Assembly: GCA_018806915.1 (NCBI GenBank)
Contig: JAGKQI010000096.1
Span: 620,001 to 684,000, forward strand
From: Phytophthora colocasiae
Taxonomy: Eukaryota > Oomycota > Peronosporomycetes > Peronosporales > Peronosporaceae
Length of the DNA stretch: 64,000 nt
Direction of reading: 5' to 3'
Shown here: positions 43,608 to 53,743 of the stretch, piece by piece
Layout: every line of letters starts with the position of its first letter
Position numbering within the stretch: position 1 is the first letter of the stretch
The notes under the pieces: generated by a model
Database searches by the model: none
What the model saw: only the letters and a program-made list of their open reading frames with translations
Told to the model about the DNA's origin: nothing
Program-made: the position numbers and the translations under genes

Positions 43608-43690
43608 CCAAGTTGACCGCCGGTCCTTCTCAGACAAAAAAAAGGAGTCGGTATTACGAGAGCTGGTTCACTCACCTCGGCGAGGTATGT
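43608..43690 (+). ncRNA. Candidate Fanzor guide-RNA scaffold / element 3' end
   Basis: Starting ten bases after the Fanzor stop, this non-coding stretch is shared with the relic at 31125-31215 (GTTGACCGCCGGT, TCTCAGAC, A-run, ATTACGAG, then a GGCGA-type end). It closes with the inverted repeat CCTCG-G-CGAGG. In TnpB and Fanzor loci the scaffold of the guide RNA is encoded at this 3' end and the guide is read from the flank, which here would begin near 43690. Not shown to be transcribed. Confidence 0.45.
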
Positions 43691-43733
43691 AGGGCCAACT
43701 TTAAGTATTTATGGGACCAATGGTTGAAGTGAT

Positions 43734-46210
43734 CTATTGGTTATTGGAGGACTTTGCTGCTGCGTCTTCAATGATGGCGTATTTCTGCGTGAGTTCACTG
43801 CCTAGGTGCTTCTTCCAGCGGAATATGTTGAAACACGAGTACAGGAATGACTTGACGCGGACCTTGGCAGATTCTTTTCGGGTTTTGGGGAACGGCGTGG
43901 TGTCGAGACAGACTACACCCGGCAGTGAAAACATGTCGCTGTAGCCCATGCCGAACACGATGGCACCTGGACCCCACTCCTTCACGTAGTTCGCAAGCTG
44001 AGTGGAGATCAATCGCTTACTCACGATGTGCGCGCCGTAGTAGTTCTTCGCGTCGATCCATCGGATAGGCACACCGTTGATGATAACGGGGTCTAACAGC
44101 AAAATGTCCGGGGAGATGACACGGCGGCCATGCGACGCGATTTGATCCTTGCACAGTTCGGCTTGGGTTCTATGTTACAGGCGAAAAAAAAAGAGTTAGG
44201 ACTGGCACTAACATCATATAGCATACAGGACACAACGTACTTTAGACGGATTCCCTTCGCCTTGAGGAAGTGCTCGATGGCTTGCTCTAATGAGTCAGCG
44301 TTATACTTCGGTGCACCAATAAATGGATCGCTTCGATGGATGCTGTCGTACTCCGTAGCTTTCCGCAACTCATACTGGTCACGCTTTGAAAGTTTCTCGG
44401 CAGGTCTTGCAAGAGCGTTCTACCATGAAAGAAAGGTTAGAAATATGAATTGCAGCAGTAGCAGCAGGTTATCACGCACCTTAATCTCTGCTTGACTTTT
44501 ACCCTTGGCACGAAGAATGACTCGCATCAGGGAGACAGGAGGGTAGTTGTGTACCGTTGACAACTCAATGAGGCTCCGACCGCTGTCGTATTCCTGGCAA
44601 ATGGTGTCCCTGTCACGACGGACACGGTGCGTGTTGACCAGCAGTGACATACGCAGCAGTTGCTTGCGCAGGTTGATGGTCATGTTGGTCGTAATGGGCA
44701 GCATCTCAAGAAGCTTATCAATGTGGTTCACTTGCTGTCGCTTCAGTCGACGAAAGGTTTCTTGCTGAAGAAGTAGACCAGCAGCCTGAGTCTCAAGCAC
44801 CTGCGGGATTGGGGTCACGGGCCATTCTAACTCCATCGGTGTGAGGTCGCCAAACTTCCCCTTCGCCTTTTTGATATCCTTCTTCGTCAAAGGTAAGTAG
44901 CTGGGTCCGTTTTGGTATACCGACGACTGCATCGACGAAAACACCGACGACATCGCAAAGCACGGGTCCAATCCAACAGCACGCACACCCTCCATCACCG
45001 TTAGAGCTCGATCTTTGCGTCCCGACTCCAGCGACGTTAACGACATGATCTCAGGCTCCACTTCTGACAGTCGCATCTCCATCAGAATGTCGAAAAAGGC
45101 ATCCGACCTCCAGACAATAGACGCACGTAGCAGCCAGTGCATGTACGCGTGCACTGAAATCGGACGCAGTAATCGAAGCTGCTTCAAAACCTTCACAGCG
45201 CCATCCAGATACTCCTGACGGTAGCATATATCCAAGAAGCGATTGTAATCAGCCAGTTTTAGCTTCACACCAGCCTTTTCCATCAAATCCCAGAGCTCAA
45301 TGACTTCCACAGCAGCAGAAGCTTCGTCACAAGCGTCAAAAAGCGTTCGCAGTGTAGCCTCGTCCACTTTTCGGCCTTGGTTCAGCATATCCCGGACAAT
45401 ATGGATGCCTTTTCGTGGTTTCTTTGCTTCGCAACACGCCAACACTCCAGGAGTCAAGAAGTTCTCGTCCAAGTACGGATTTCCAAAGTTGCGGTACAAG
45501 TCGAAAAGTTTGTGCGCGTTTTCAAACGACACTCGACGAAGCTTCGTGATCAACGCTGCAATCTCCTCCTCACGTGGCAGCGTCTTCTGCAGTGCCGCAA
45601 TTTCCTGCAGAGTCATGGTAATTTTGTCCGTTTTAAGATTCTTCAGCGCAGTTGGTTCCTTAACTGGAACAACTTCAGTCTCGGAAGATGTCTTGTCCGT
45701 CGAACTATTGTTCTGCTTATCCTTCTTCGAGCTTTCTGTAGTAGCCACGGTAGCTGACGCTGCCTTAGCATCTCCACTAAGAGCTCTGGACAGCATCTCT
45801 TCCTCGATCTCTTTATGCGTCATTGGCTTTCGAGATTTGGGCTTGGGTTTGCTCTTACCATTCTTCGGCGTCTTCTCAATCACCACTGAAGCTCCAGCTG
45901 AAGATTCTTTCTTTACAACTTTCTTACCTTTCCGGCGCTTGGCAGCAATTGTTTTTTGCGCTGCTGCTTCAGTTGCTACAGTGGACGAAGCTGAATCCGT
46001 CGAGTTAAAACGTAGGAAACTCACGTGAGGCTTCTGCAGCACACGGAGACTATTACTAGAACCAAGAAGCGACCGCTGAACAGATGCAGGGATGGACGAC
46101 GTCACACGCAGACGACGCATGCTCGCGCGAGCAGCAGAGCTTGAGGGCCCCAGAAGCATGGCGGATGCTATAGTGTGCGTTTGGTGGTCATGAATGAATG
46201 GACCTCTCAT
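43734..46210 (-). CDS. Mitochondrial PPR protein fused to CDIN1-like PD-(D/E)XK nuclease
   Basis: Three exons: 46210-44480, 44419-44241 and 44169-43734. Introns are 60 and 71 bp with GTGCGT/GTACGT donors and TAG acceptors. The product is up to 781 residues; the ATG at 46159 (MLLGPSSSAARASMRRLRV) gives a good mitochondrial presequence. After a Lys/Ser-rich linker, residues about 200-400 form PPR-like helical pairs (LRTLFDACDEASAAVEVIEL, LADYNRFLDICYRQEYLDGA). From about 490 the sequence matches CDIN1 (C15orf41): a helix-turn-helix part (SLIELSTVHNYPPVSLMRVI), then the nuclease with SPDILLLD, IRWIDAKNYYG and VKEWGPGAIVFGMGY. PD...DAK is the catalytic signature. PPR tracts bind RNA, so an organellar RNA nuclease is inferred. 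Both modules lie in one uninterrupted first exon, so the fusion is not a splice guess. Confidence 0.8.
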
Positions 46211-46318
46211 ACATCATAATTTAATGTAAACCACACATGTACTGATATATGTTTTTTCTGTCTAAGTACGAAAACTCTTGCACCCAGTCATTATTGCTGC
46301 CCAACCTTAAGTGTACTG
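46211..46318. promoter_or_regulatory. Shared promoter region between PPR-CDIN1 and RRP6
   Basis: Only 108 bp separate the two divergent frames (about 160 bp if the internal ATG at 46159 is used), so one short region must drive both genes. No specific box is claimed. Confidence 0.4.
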
Positions 46319-48763
46319 ATGACCGAGGAAGCTACGCCCGACGCTGCGGCGTTCGTGGGCGCTCTGTACCGCAAGGTTTTACTGTCTGTGAAGGCTTCGA
46401 ACGCTGTTCCTTCCGAAGATGATGGGTTTCACTTCCATTCGCAGTTCAGCGCAGAGTTTTCTGCTTGTTCCAAAAGGTCTGGAGCCAAAGCAGAGTCACT
46501 TGTTCGTCTATTGACCAAGCGTCGACGCGATGACGCTGACGCTGACAGTAGCGATGAAGACGAAGATGACGCACAGGACCTCTTTGATGGTCCAGAGCCT
46601 AATGCACGCATCACAGATTACGCAGACATGCTGCTAGACGAAGCGACCAAACACCTTGCGCGCTTTGCGCGTGGCGAAACAGCATCCACTGATGACTCGA
46701 AGCTGCAGCCACTGGAGAATAAGCCACAGGTGTTTGAGAAGAACAAAAACGCTAAGAAGGAGGAAGAAGTGGAGAAGAGAACAACTCGAGGGGCACAGGA
46801 CAAGCCGCAAGACCGGTTCGACGAGAAAATCGACAATTCGGACGCGCCGTTTGTGTCGAAACTTCAGGAGAAGGTTCATGCTCTGAATGATGGTGCTGCA
46901 GCTACTGTGGATGATGAGGACGACGAGACGGTGCCACGTAATCCGTACTACCCCGAAATTAAGGGACTCAAGTACGCATCGTGGCAATTGGAGGCGTCAG
47001 AGGAACCGTACGAGATGGTGGGGTTGGATCATGCCTCGTACTTGTGGGTAAACACGGAGGAAAAGCTCGTGCAGATGATGAAGTCGCTGCTGGCTGCTGA
47101 AGCTCGTGTGATTGCAGTGGATCTGGAGCACCACAGCTACCGATCGTACATGGGTCTCACGTGTCTGATGCAGGTTTCGACGGCTCGTGAGGATTTTCTG
47201 GTTGATACGCTGGCACTTCGTGGGAAGCTTCAGACACTGAACCAAGTTTTCTGTAATCCGGCGAAGGTCAAGGTGCTGCACGGTAGTGATATGGATATCC
47301 TGTGGCTGCAGCGTGATCTCGGACTGTACATGGTCAACCTCTTTGATACAGGGCGTGCAGCTCGCCTGCTCGAATATCCACGTTTCTCTCTGGCTTACAT
47401 GCTCAAGCGTCACTGCAACATTGATGCTGACAAGCAGTATCAGCTTGCCGACTGGCGTATCCGTCCACTGGAAAAGAATATGATTAAGTACGCACGTGAA
47501 GATACTCGCTACTTGCTGTATATTTACGATCGGCTTAAGAAGGAGCTGCTACAAGCTGGAGCAAAGTCTCGAGAGAGCTTGCTGTTCCAGACTCTGCAGA
47601 ACTCGAGCAAGCTCTGTTTGCAAGTGTACGAGAAGCCTCGGGCAACGGAGGAGGACGCTCTTGCTGTCGGTGAGAAGCTCAAGGGAACAGTGAATATCCG
47701 CGAGCTGTCAGAGCTTCAAAAGCGCGTGATCGTTGAACTTTATCTGTGGCGTGACCGCCTCGCTCGTCAGGAAGACGAATCGGTGGCTTATGTTATGCCC
47801 AACCATGTGCTTATGAAGCTTACCAAGCACCTCCCCGTTCGGTCGGACGAGCTCTTCCGTGCCTGTCATCCAGTGCCACTGCTTATTCGTAAGCATGCGC
47901 TTCAGATAACAAAACTGATCGTCACTGCCAAGGCAAAGCTGGCTGAGGAAGAGGTTAAAACTCAGCAAGAAACTAAACCTGTGGCAATAGCCAAGCCGAC
48001 AAGAAAGACCTGGAACGGAGATGGTGAGGAGCCGGTAGCTGCTTCATCGAGTTTGAAGCGCGTAGGACGTGCGGAATACGCTCCGTGGGTCAGTGGCCAG
48101 CGTAAGGCTGGTGTCGCTGGTGCTGTCGCTGCTTCAACTGGATCATCAACGTCCAGTGACATTGAGCCAATGGCTCTGGGCATCAATGTCTCGAGATCAA
48201 TTGTGGAGCCAGAGACATCAGCCACACTGTTGGAGAAGGTGAATTCCATGGTTGCAAGCACTACGTTCAGCATCGCAGAGAGCGAATCAGTCGAGACACC
48301 GATCACCAAACCGACATCTTTATTGGCCACTCCTAACAAGGAGAGCGATGCCGAAGAGATTAAGCCGAAGGTCCCTCAGTCCATTTCAGAGACGTATCAC
48401 ATGTCAAACCGATCGAAGCGCCGGAAAACGACACCAATGGATACGACCTCGGCGTCTCAAGTAAAGGGCCGAGCTCAAGCGTTCATGGACAAGGTCGACG
48501 GTGACGAGCAGAACGAATTCAAGGGTTTCGACTACGCTGCAGCCAGTTCTCAGATCACAGGAGCTCAGTTCCAGCTGAAGAAGGAGGAAGACGGAGACCG
48601 ACAACATCGTCGTGGAGGCAGAGGTGGACACAATAACAAGAAGCAGCCAGGCTACAACCCGTTCGTGGGCATGAGTGGTCAGGCCAAGAAGGACCCGAAA
48701 GAGCCCAAGGCCGCACAAGTCAAGAAGATGCACCATATGCCCAGAAGCGCCACATTCAGATAG
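46319..48763 (+). CDS. RRP6: Exosome exonuclease RRP6 / EXOSC10
   Basis: A single-exon 814-residue protein. Residues 1-110 fit the PMC2NT region that binds the RRP47 cofactor. A charged linker follows. The DEDDy 3'-5' exoribonuclease starts near 235 (NPYYPEIKGL): VIAVDLEHHS, VLHGSDMDILWLQRDLGLY, FDTGRAARLL, and KYAREDTRYLLYIYDRL with the catalytic Tyr-x3-Asp. An HRDC domain (about 460-540; YLWRDRLARQEDESVAYVMPN, VMPNHVLMKL) is followed by a basic tail. It trims rRNA, snoRNA and degrades aberrant nuclear RNA with the exosome core. Length and order are those of the family. The ATG is the first in the frame. Confidence 0.95.
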   Translation: MTEEATPDAAAFVGALYRKVLLSVKASNAVPSEDDGFHFHSQFSAEFSACSKRSGAKAESLVRLLTKRRRDDADADSSDEDEDDAQDLFDGPEPNARITDYADMLLDEATKHLARFARGETASTDDSKLQPLENKPQVFEKNKNAKKEEEVEKRTTRGAQDKPQDRFDEKIDNSDAPFVSKLQEKVHALNDGAAATVDDEDDETVPRNPYYPEIKGLKYASWQLEASEEPYEMVGLDHASYLWVNTEEKLVQMMKSLLAAEARVIAVDLEHHSYRSYMGLTCLMQVSTAREDFLVDTLALRGKLQTLNQVFCNPAKVKVLHGSDMDILWLQRDLGLYMVNLFDTGRAARLLEYPRFSLAYMLKRHCNIDADKQYQLADWRIRPLEKNMIKYAREDTRYLLYIYDRLKKELLQAGAKSRESLLFQTLQNSSKLCLQVYEKPRATEEDALAVGEKLKGTVNIRELSELQKRVIVELYLWRDRLARQEDESVAYVMPNHVLMKLTKHLPVRSDELFRACHPVPLLIRKHALQITKLIVTAKAKLAEEEVKTQQETKPVAIAKPTRKTWNGDGEEPVAASSSLKRVGRAEYAPWVSGQRKAGVAGAVAASTGSSTSSDIEPMALGINVSRSIVEPETSATLLEKVNSMVASTTFSIAESESVETPITKPTSLLATPNKESDAEEIKPKVPQSISETYHMSNRSKRRKTTPMDTTSASQVKGRAQAFMDKVDGDEQNEFKGFDYAAASSQITGAQFQLKKEEDGDRQHRRGGRGGHNNKKQPGYNPFVGMSGQAKKDPKEPKAAQVKKMHHMPRSATFR

Positions 48764-48986
48764 ACTCCATGAAGTAAGTGAAGAGAACTGATCAACGGCC
48801 ATGTTACTGTTAGATAGACCCTACCTCGTAGTCAAGATACACATGCTGTCATCTCCACCACCGAGTTAAGTAAAAAAGCATCTTATAACACAAAATTGTC
48901 GTTCTCTGATTGGTTCAAATGAATTTTTCGTTAACGAATTTTAGCGCCATTTTGGAAAAACGGACCAAGCAGCACACGATCTCTGG

Positions 48987-51062
48987 ATGGCTCGTAGCGA
49001 CGCGCTCAAGCGCGTCTCGCCCACGCCGAACGGAGGGGAAAACGCAATCAAGAAGCTCAAGACGTCGTTGGATGTGGTTAGTGATGCAGCAGCCTCAGAA
49101 CGCTACGAACCTCTCGAAATCGCGGACATTGGGACAGAACCAAGTGCGTCAGGGGAAGTGAATCAAACTGTCACTTTGGTGGGCGATAATGACATAATAA
49201 ACGCACAAGCGAATGGAGAACAAGGTGAGAACACATGGAGCTGAGTTTCAGCTGAATTTTAGTGCTCTTGTGGGCATTATACGCTTCGTGGTTATTGACT
49301 TGTTGATTTTTTACTTAATGGTCTTGTAGGCGTCGAAATGAGTGATACGAGCCATAATAATGGTGTTACTGAGGTTCCGGCCAAGAAAACAGCTAAGAAG
49401 CGTGCTAAACCCACTGGTAAAGCGGCTGCCAACGGGAAGACACCGCCCAAGGCCAAGAGCGCTGCTAAACCTAAGACAAAGGCAAAGCCTAAAGCTATAG
49501 CAGCTCCTAAACGGAAGGTGCGGACACAAGCGGACAAAGAGAAAGAAAATGCGCCACTGGCCAAGCCATTTTACGTGGAAACAGGACTGGAGTGGAACCA
49601 TACGAATATCGACTTTGACGAGCTTGGTGTGCTGCGGTCAATGTGGGAGCTTCCTGCTGCTTGCCACATCCTGTGGCTACTGCAGAGTCCTTTGACGCTT
49701 CGCTTCTCCAACACTTTGCTAGAATACGAGGCAGCTCTACTAAAGCCGGAGGATAGTCCCGTACTGGAAGATGTTTTCACGAAACTTTTGCTGAAGAAAA
49801 GTGAACGAGCTTGTCTGAGTGCTGGCATTGGCCTCAAGTACGAATGGTGGAACAAACAGCTACGCATCTATTACCTGGACATGTACGACAAGTGGTATGC
49901 GCTGCTGCGTAAGGCAGGCGAACGACTTCCTGAAACATTTTCACAGGATGAGGATGATGATGACAGTAGCGTCTCGGACAGCAAGACTGACGAGCAGGTG
50001 GATGTGGAACTCACAGATGACGAGTGGCTGACACTTGATATTTTGAAGGCGCGTCTGGAAACACTTGGCATGGTGTGTCCACTGAAGGTGCGTGCTGTTT
50101 TCAACGGTTTGTGCGTTTGCTCGGGTTTAACATTATGGTTTGATATTTACAGCACCAGTCATTTGCAGACTTGTCAATCGAGTTGCGATGCAAGATTCTC
50201 CTGAATCTTTGCGAAGCCGTAGTGGATGACCCCGCTAACACGTGCGTATTTCTTTACTGAGTATTTTGAGATGTGCGTTCTCACTGAATGGTAATTGTGC
50301 AGTGAATATATGCGTCAGATGGAAGAGGACGACCTCCGGGTGGAGCCTTTGGGCAATGACCGCGCTGGGAACCTTTTCTTCTTTTTCCCGCAGTTCTACG
50401 AGGAGCGGAGACTGTACCGATTGCATCCGGAGACAAAACAATGGGAACTTTGGGCCAAGGGTGACGATGCCTTCCGTACGATGCACAAAGCGATGAAGCA
50501 AATTCGTGGACGTAAAATCCGTGGCGAGCAAGAGCTACTGGACCATCTAGAGGTTATCGTGGAGCAAATCGAAGACGAAAACGAAGCACGAGCTCGGCAG
50601 GTGGAGAAGTCTAATCGCCTGGCCATTCTCGAAGCCATTCCACGCAAGCGCTCACTACGACTTCAGGTGAAGCAGCTGGAGAAGATGGAAAAACACCAGG
50701 AGGAGTTGGAACACCAGAAGGAGTTGTCTATGGAGGATATAGCGGAACTCAAGCGCTCAGAGTTGCTGAAGAAGGTCGAACGGGAAGCTGAGAAAGAGGC
50801 TCGCGACGCCGAGCGTGAAGCACGTCGCTTACACCGCGAACAGGTCGAGCGGGAGGAGGCTCAAGCTGAACGCGAGAACCGTCGACTGCGTCGAGTTGAG
50901 AAGGAGAAGGAGGAAGAACAACGCGAGCTACAAGCCCAGGAAGACCGTAGAAAGCAGGAAGACGCGCGTGAGCTCCGAGCCTGCCAACGACGTGCAGGAG
51001 ATGAATGGCAACAACTAGAGCAGGACGAGCCGCATGCAGCAGCAGCAGCAGCAGTGCCTTAA
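48987..51062 (+). CDS. DDT/WHIM-type chromatin-remodelling subunit (CECR2/RSF1-like)
   Basis: Four exons: 48987-49224, 49330-50087, 50153-50241 and 50303-51062. Introns are 105, 65 and 61 bp, all GT-AG. The product is 614 residues. The N-terminus is Lys/Pro/Ala-rich and basic. A DDT-like region follows (LRSMWELPAACHILWLLQSP, YWWNKQLRIYYLDMY-type helices). Across the splice sites LTLDILKARLETLG / HQSFADLSIELRCKILLNLC / EYMRQMEEDDLRVEPLGNDR makes the WHIM-like motif. The last 200 residues are a long charged coiled coil ending in a poly-Ala run encoded by CAG repeats. Proteins of this build pair with ISWI ATPases. The exact orthologue is uncertain. Confidence 0.8.
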
Positions 51063-52355
51063 ATCTGCAGTGTGTCCAACAGAACATGCTGCACACTACA
51101 ACAAATAGAGACCATCGCCTTGTTCAATTCGAATCTTGAGGTGCTGTAAACGATGAAACGCAACAATCCCCGCCATGTTCTTGTTGCACTGAAAAGCTCG
51201 AAGTAATTCACCCAAGGCATTTCCAAGATTTGCATGTCGTCAACGACTCGTCATGCACCCGTGCATAATGCACTTGAGGTCCTCAACTTGAGGATGAAAG
51301 GCATCGCATGACATCAACACTGCAAGCTTGCAGTGTCTGTCCCGGTACAGCCTCTACTAAAGGCGGGAAAGAGCGCGCTCTTGTACACATCCATTGATCT
51401 CTGCCTCATTCGCGTGGACCATGCCCATTGTAGTGTACCTGTAGGCTGTAGCTGGCATGGTGCTCTCTGCATGTGTATTACACGGTGCTACATGTTGACG
51501 CCCAAGAATGAAGCCGCGACCAGCTTCGTTTCGCATGTTGGGGGCTGGTCCGTCGGATTCACTGCGTGTACAGCCTGGACCGGATACCCGCGCTTTTGTA
51601 CCCATCCATTTTGCATTGCGTCGACGGTCGAACGATCCACCGCGCCAATCGACTCGAGCATTACTGTCGTCGCGTGACGGAGCGAAAGCTGAGGTCCGCC
51701 GTCGGCTTTCCTTCCATTTAGACCAAAGAAATCCGCTAGACATGCACTATTGGTGCCAGTCCGTTGTCGCGAATGAACAACGAGACGCAACTCGAAATTC
51801 GAGTCGAATTGACCAACGTGGGAACACCAGCAACCAGGGGCTCCATGCAGCCACGGATCTTCAGATGTGCCCGGCAGTGCGGCGACAAAGAGGTGACAAA
51901 CAGCTCGAGGCGATGCATTTTCTGCAGTGCGACTAGCCGAGCATACGGAGCAACTTGCACTTGAAGGCAAGTCCAAGTGGCCTGAGAGTTGTGCCCCACT
52001 CTGTCGTGCTTCCGACGCCAAGACGCTAATACTGTAATACATCAACCCACCGCCATCTCCACACAGTTAAACCTTCCCATCACCTCCAGGATAGGCTCCT
52101 AAAGCCCTTTAACTCGTTCCTCTGCGTGTTGGCAAGCACGAGTTGACTTTAGTTAGAAATTCCCTGCGACAACCATTCCAAGAAAGCCATCGGCAGATGG
52201 TGCGAGTCCATAAAAACCTCGAAAAAGTGCCCCTTGAAGTTTTCCGAACATACTGAAACCAAGTATGTACATCCGACAAAAGTGCAGGTTTTGTGCTGGT
52301 CCATAAATTTTCTCATTCGGCAATAAGCCTTGGAGCCATCAAGTCGATTACCGTT
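51063..52355. other. Gene-poor stretch with a doubtful minus-strand ORF
   Basis: The longest frame is 52045-51488 on the minus strand (185 codons), Cys/Ser-rich, with no recognisable domain; overlapping plus frames are equally open. Codon character does not favour any of them. It could be a decayed gene. The last 60 bp are the 5' region of the kinase gene. Confidence 0.35.
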
Positions 52356-53546
52356 ATGCTCGGTCAGCAGTACGAACCGCTCGAGACGCTCGCGCCCGCG
52401 CTCTTCGGCTCTGTGCAAAAGTGGCGGCACACGCCCTCGGGCGAGTACGTAGCTGTCAAGCGCATGGAGTTTCGTTTCGCGGCGCGCAAGCGTTCCAAGA
52501 GCTCCGAACGAGTCGTAGAGGAAGACCTTTTCACGGAAATCAAGACCAATTTGCGCGTACAGTCGCTTGGCGGCCACCCGAACGTGCTGCCCCTGCGCGA
52601 CTGTATTATGGAGGATGAAGCAGTACTGCTGGTGCTCAAGTTCTGCTCGCACGGCGAGCTGCTCGACGTCCTGAACACGAACCGCGCATCCGGTCAGAAG
52701 GTAGATACGCTGCGATACTTTGCACAAATCCTGCGTGGTGCTGCTTTCCTGCACACCAACGGTATTGCTCATCGCGACTTGTCGTTGGAGAACGTTCTGG
52801 TAGACAAGGATGATTGCTGTCAAATCACGGACTTCGGTCTGGCCACGCAATGCACGGGTACCATGACGGTGCGACCTGTGGGTAAACTCAGGTATATGGC
52901 TCCGGAAGTTAGCGCTGCGATGGTATATGAAGAAGGTCATGAGAACGAGTATGACCCGAAAATGGCAGATGTGTGGGCGCTTGGAGTGATGCTGTACGCC
53001 ATGGTGGCAGCCAGGTATCCGTTCCGTGAGCCGCTGCGCAAAGATGACCGGTTCAGGTTGTTGGAGGATTTTGGAGTCGAGTACTTATTGGAGAAGGACG
53101 AAGTGGACGTGGAGAGCGAAGTGGTGGATCTGCTGAAGAAACTGCTGGTTGTTGACCCAGCGAAACGTTCGAAGCTGTCCGAGATAGAGGCTCACCCAGC
53201 GCTGCCTGTTATGCCAGAGATTGAGACGCGTCCTGCAACTCCTGCGATGACATCGAAGGTTGAGGAGCAGCCTGAAAATTCATTGGATCAGTTGGCTATC
53301 TCCAACAACGATGACACACGGCCGCGTGCTCGATCACTGGGTCGGTTTAACGGAAAAGGATCGCTTGCGTCGGTGAGTCCCAACGCACCACTATCAGTGG
53401 CGGAGAAGAACAAACAAGCACTTGCTTCTTCAGCCATTAAAGCAACAGCTGTAGCTTCTGCTCCTGTCACCGGCAATAATGGTTCAAAGAACCCATGCAC
53501 TGGTGGCAGACTGCTGCGGAAATGCTTCGCCACTGCGCGAGTATGA
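52356..53546 (+). CDS. Ser/Thr protein kinase
   Basis: A single exon. The frame opens at 52293, but MLGQQYEPLE at 52356 is the better start because the domain follows at once. Motifs: VAVKRMEF (Lys for ATP), HRDLSLENVL (catalytic loop), ITDFGLA (metal binding), YMAPEV and DVWALGVMLYAMVAARYPF. The usual glycine-rich loop is replaced by LAPALFGSVQKW, which is odd but leaves all catalytic residues in place. The domain ends near residue 285; the last 110 residues are low-complexity Pro/Glu/Ser with no domain. The substrate is unknown. It converges with CAP-G2, with 197 bp between stop codons. Confidence 0.88.
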   Translation: MLGQQYEPLETLAPALFGSVQKWRHTPSGEYVAVKRMEFRFAARKRSKSSERVVEEDLFTEIKTNLRVQSLGGHPNVLPLRDCIMEDEAVLLVLKFCSHGELLDVLNTNRASGQKVDTLRYFAQILRGAAFLHTNGIAHRDLSLENVLVDKDDCCQITDFGLATQCTGTMTVRPVGKLRYMAPEVSAAMVYEEGHENEYDPKMADVWALGVMLYAMVAARYPFREPLRKDDRFRLLEDFGVEYLLEKDEVDVESEVVDLLKKLLVVDPAKRSKLSEIEAHPALPVMPEIETRPATPAMTSKVEEQPENSLDQLAISNNDDTRPRARSLGRFNGKGSLASVSPNAPLSVAEKNKQALASSAIKATAVASAPVTGNNGSKNPCTGGRLLRKCFATARV

Positions 53547-53743
53547 TGCTAGCAAGCATGCCACACGCTGTATATTATCTATAAGGAGGGACCTGTATTC
53601 CTCCATTCACCTTTATTATCAATCAACACACCATTTTGAAGCGATCCTTTACTCAAAGCAATGATACCCAACGTGTCCCCCAGTTTTAAACAGCATTCGC
53701 GAATACAAACGGCACGGTGAAAATCCCCCTGTACATGTGCGCG

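Noticed and set aside
51488..52045. Minus-strand 185-codon ORF as a FYVE or other zinc-finger gene
   Set aside because: Cysteine spacing does not fit any zinc finger and overlapping frames are equally open.
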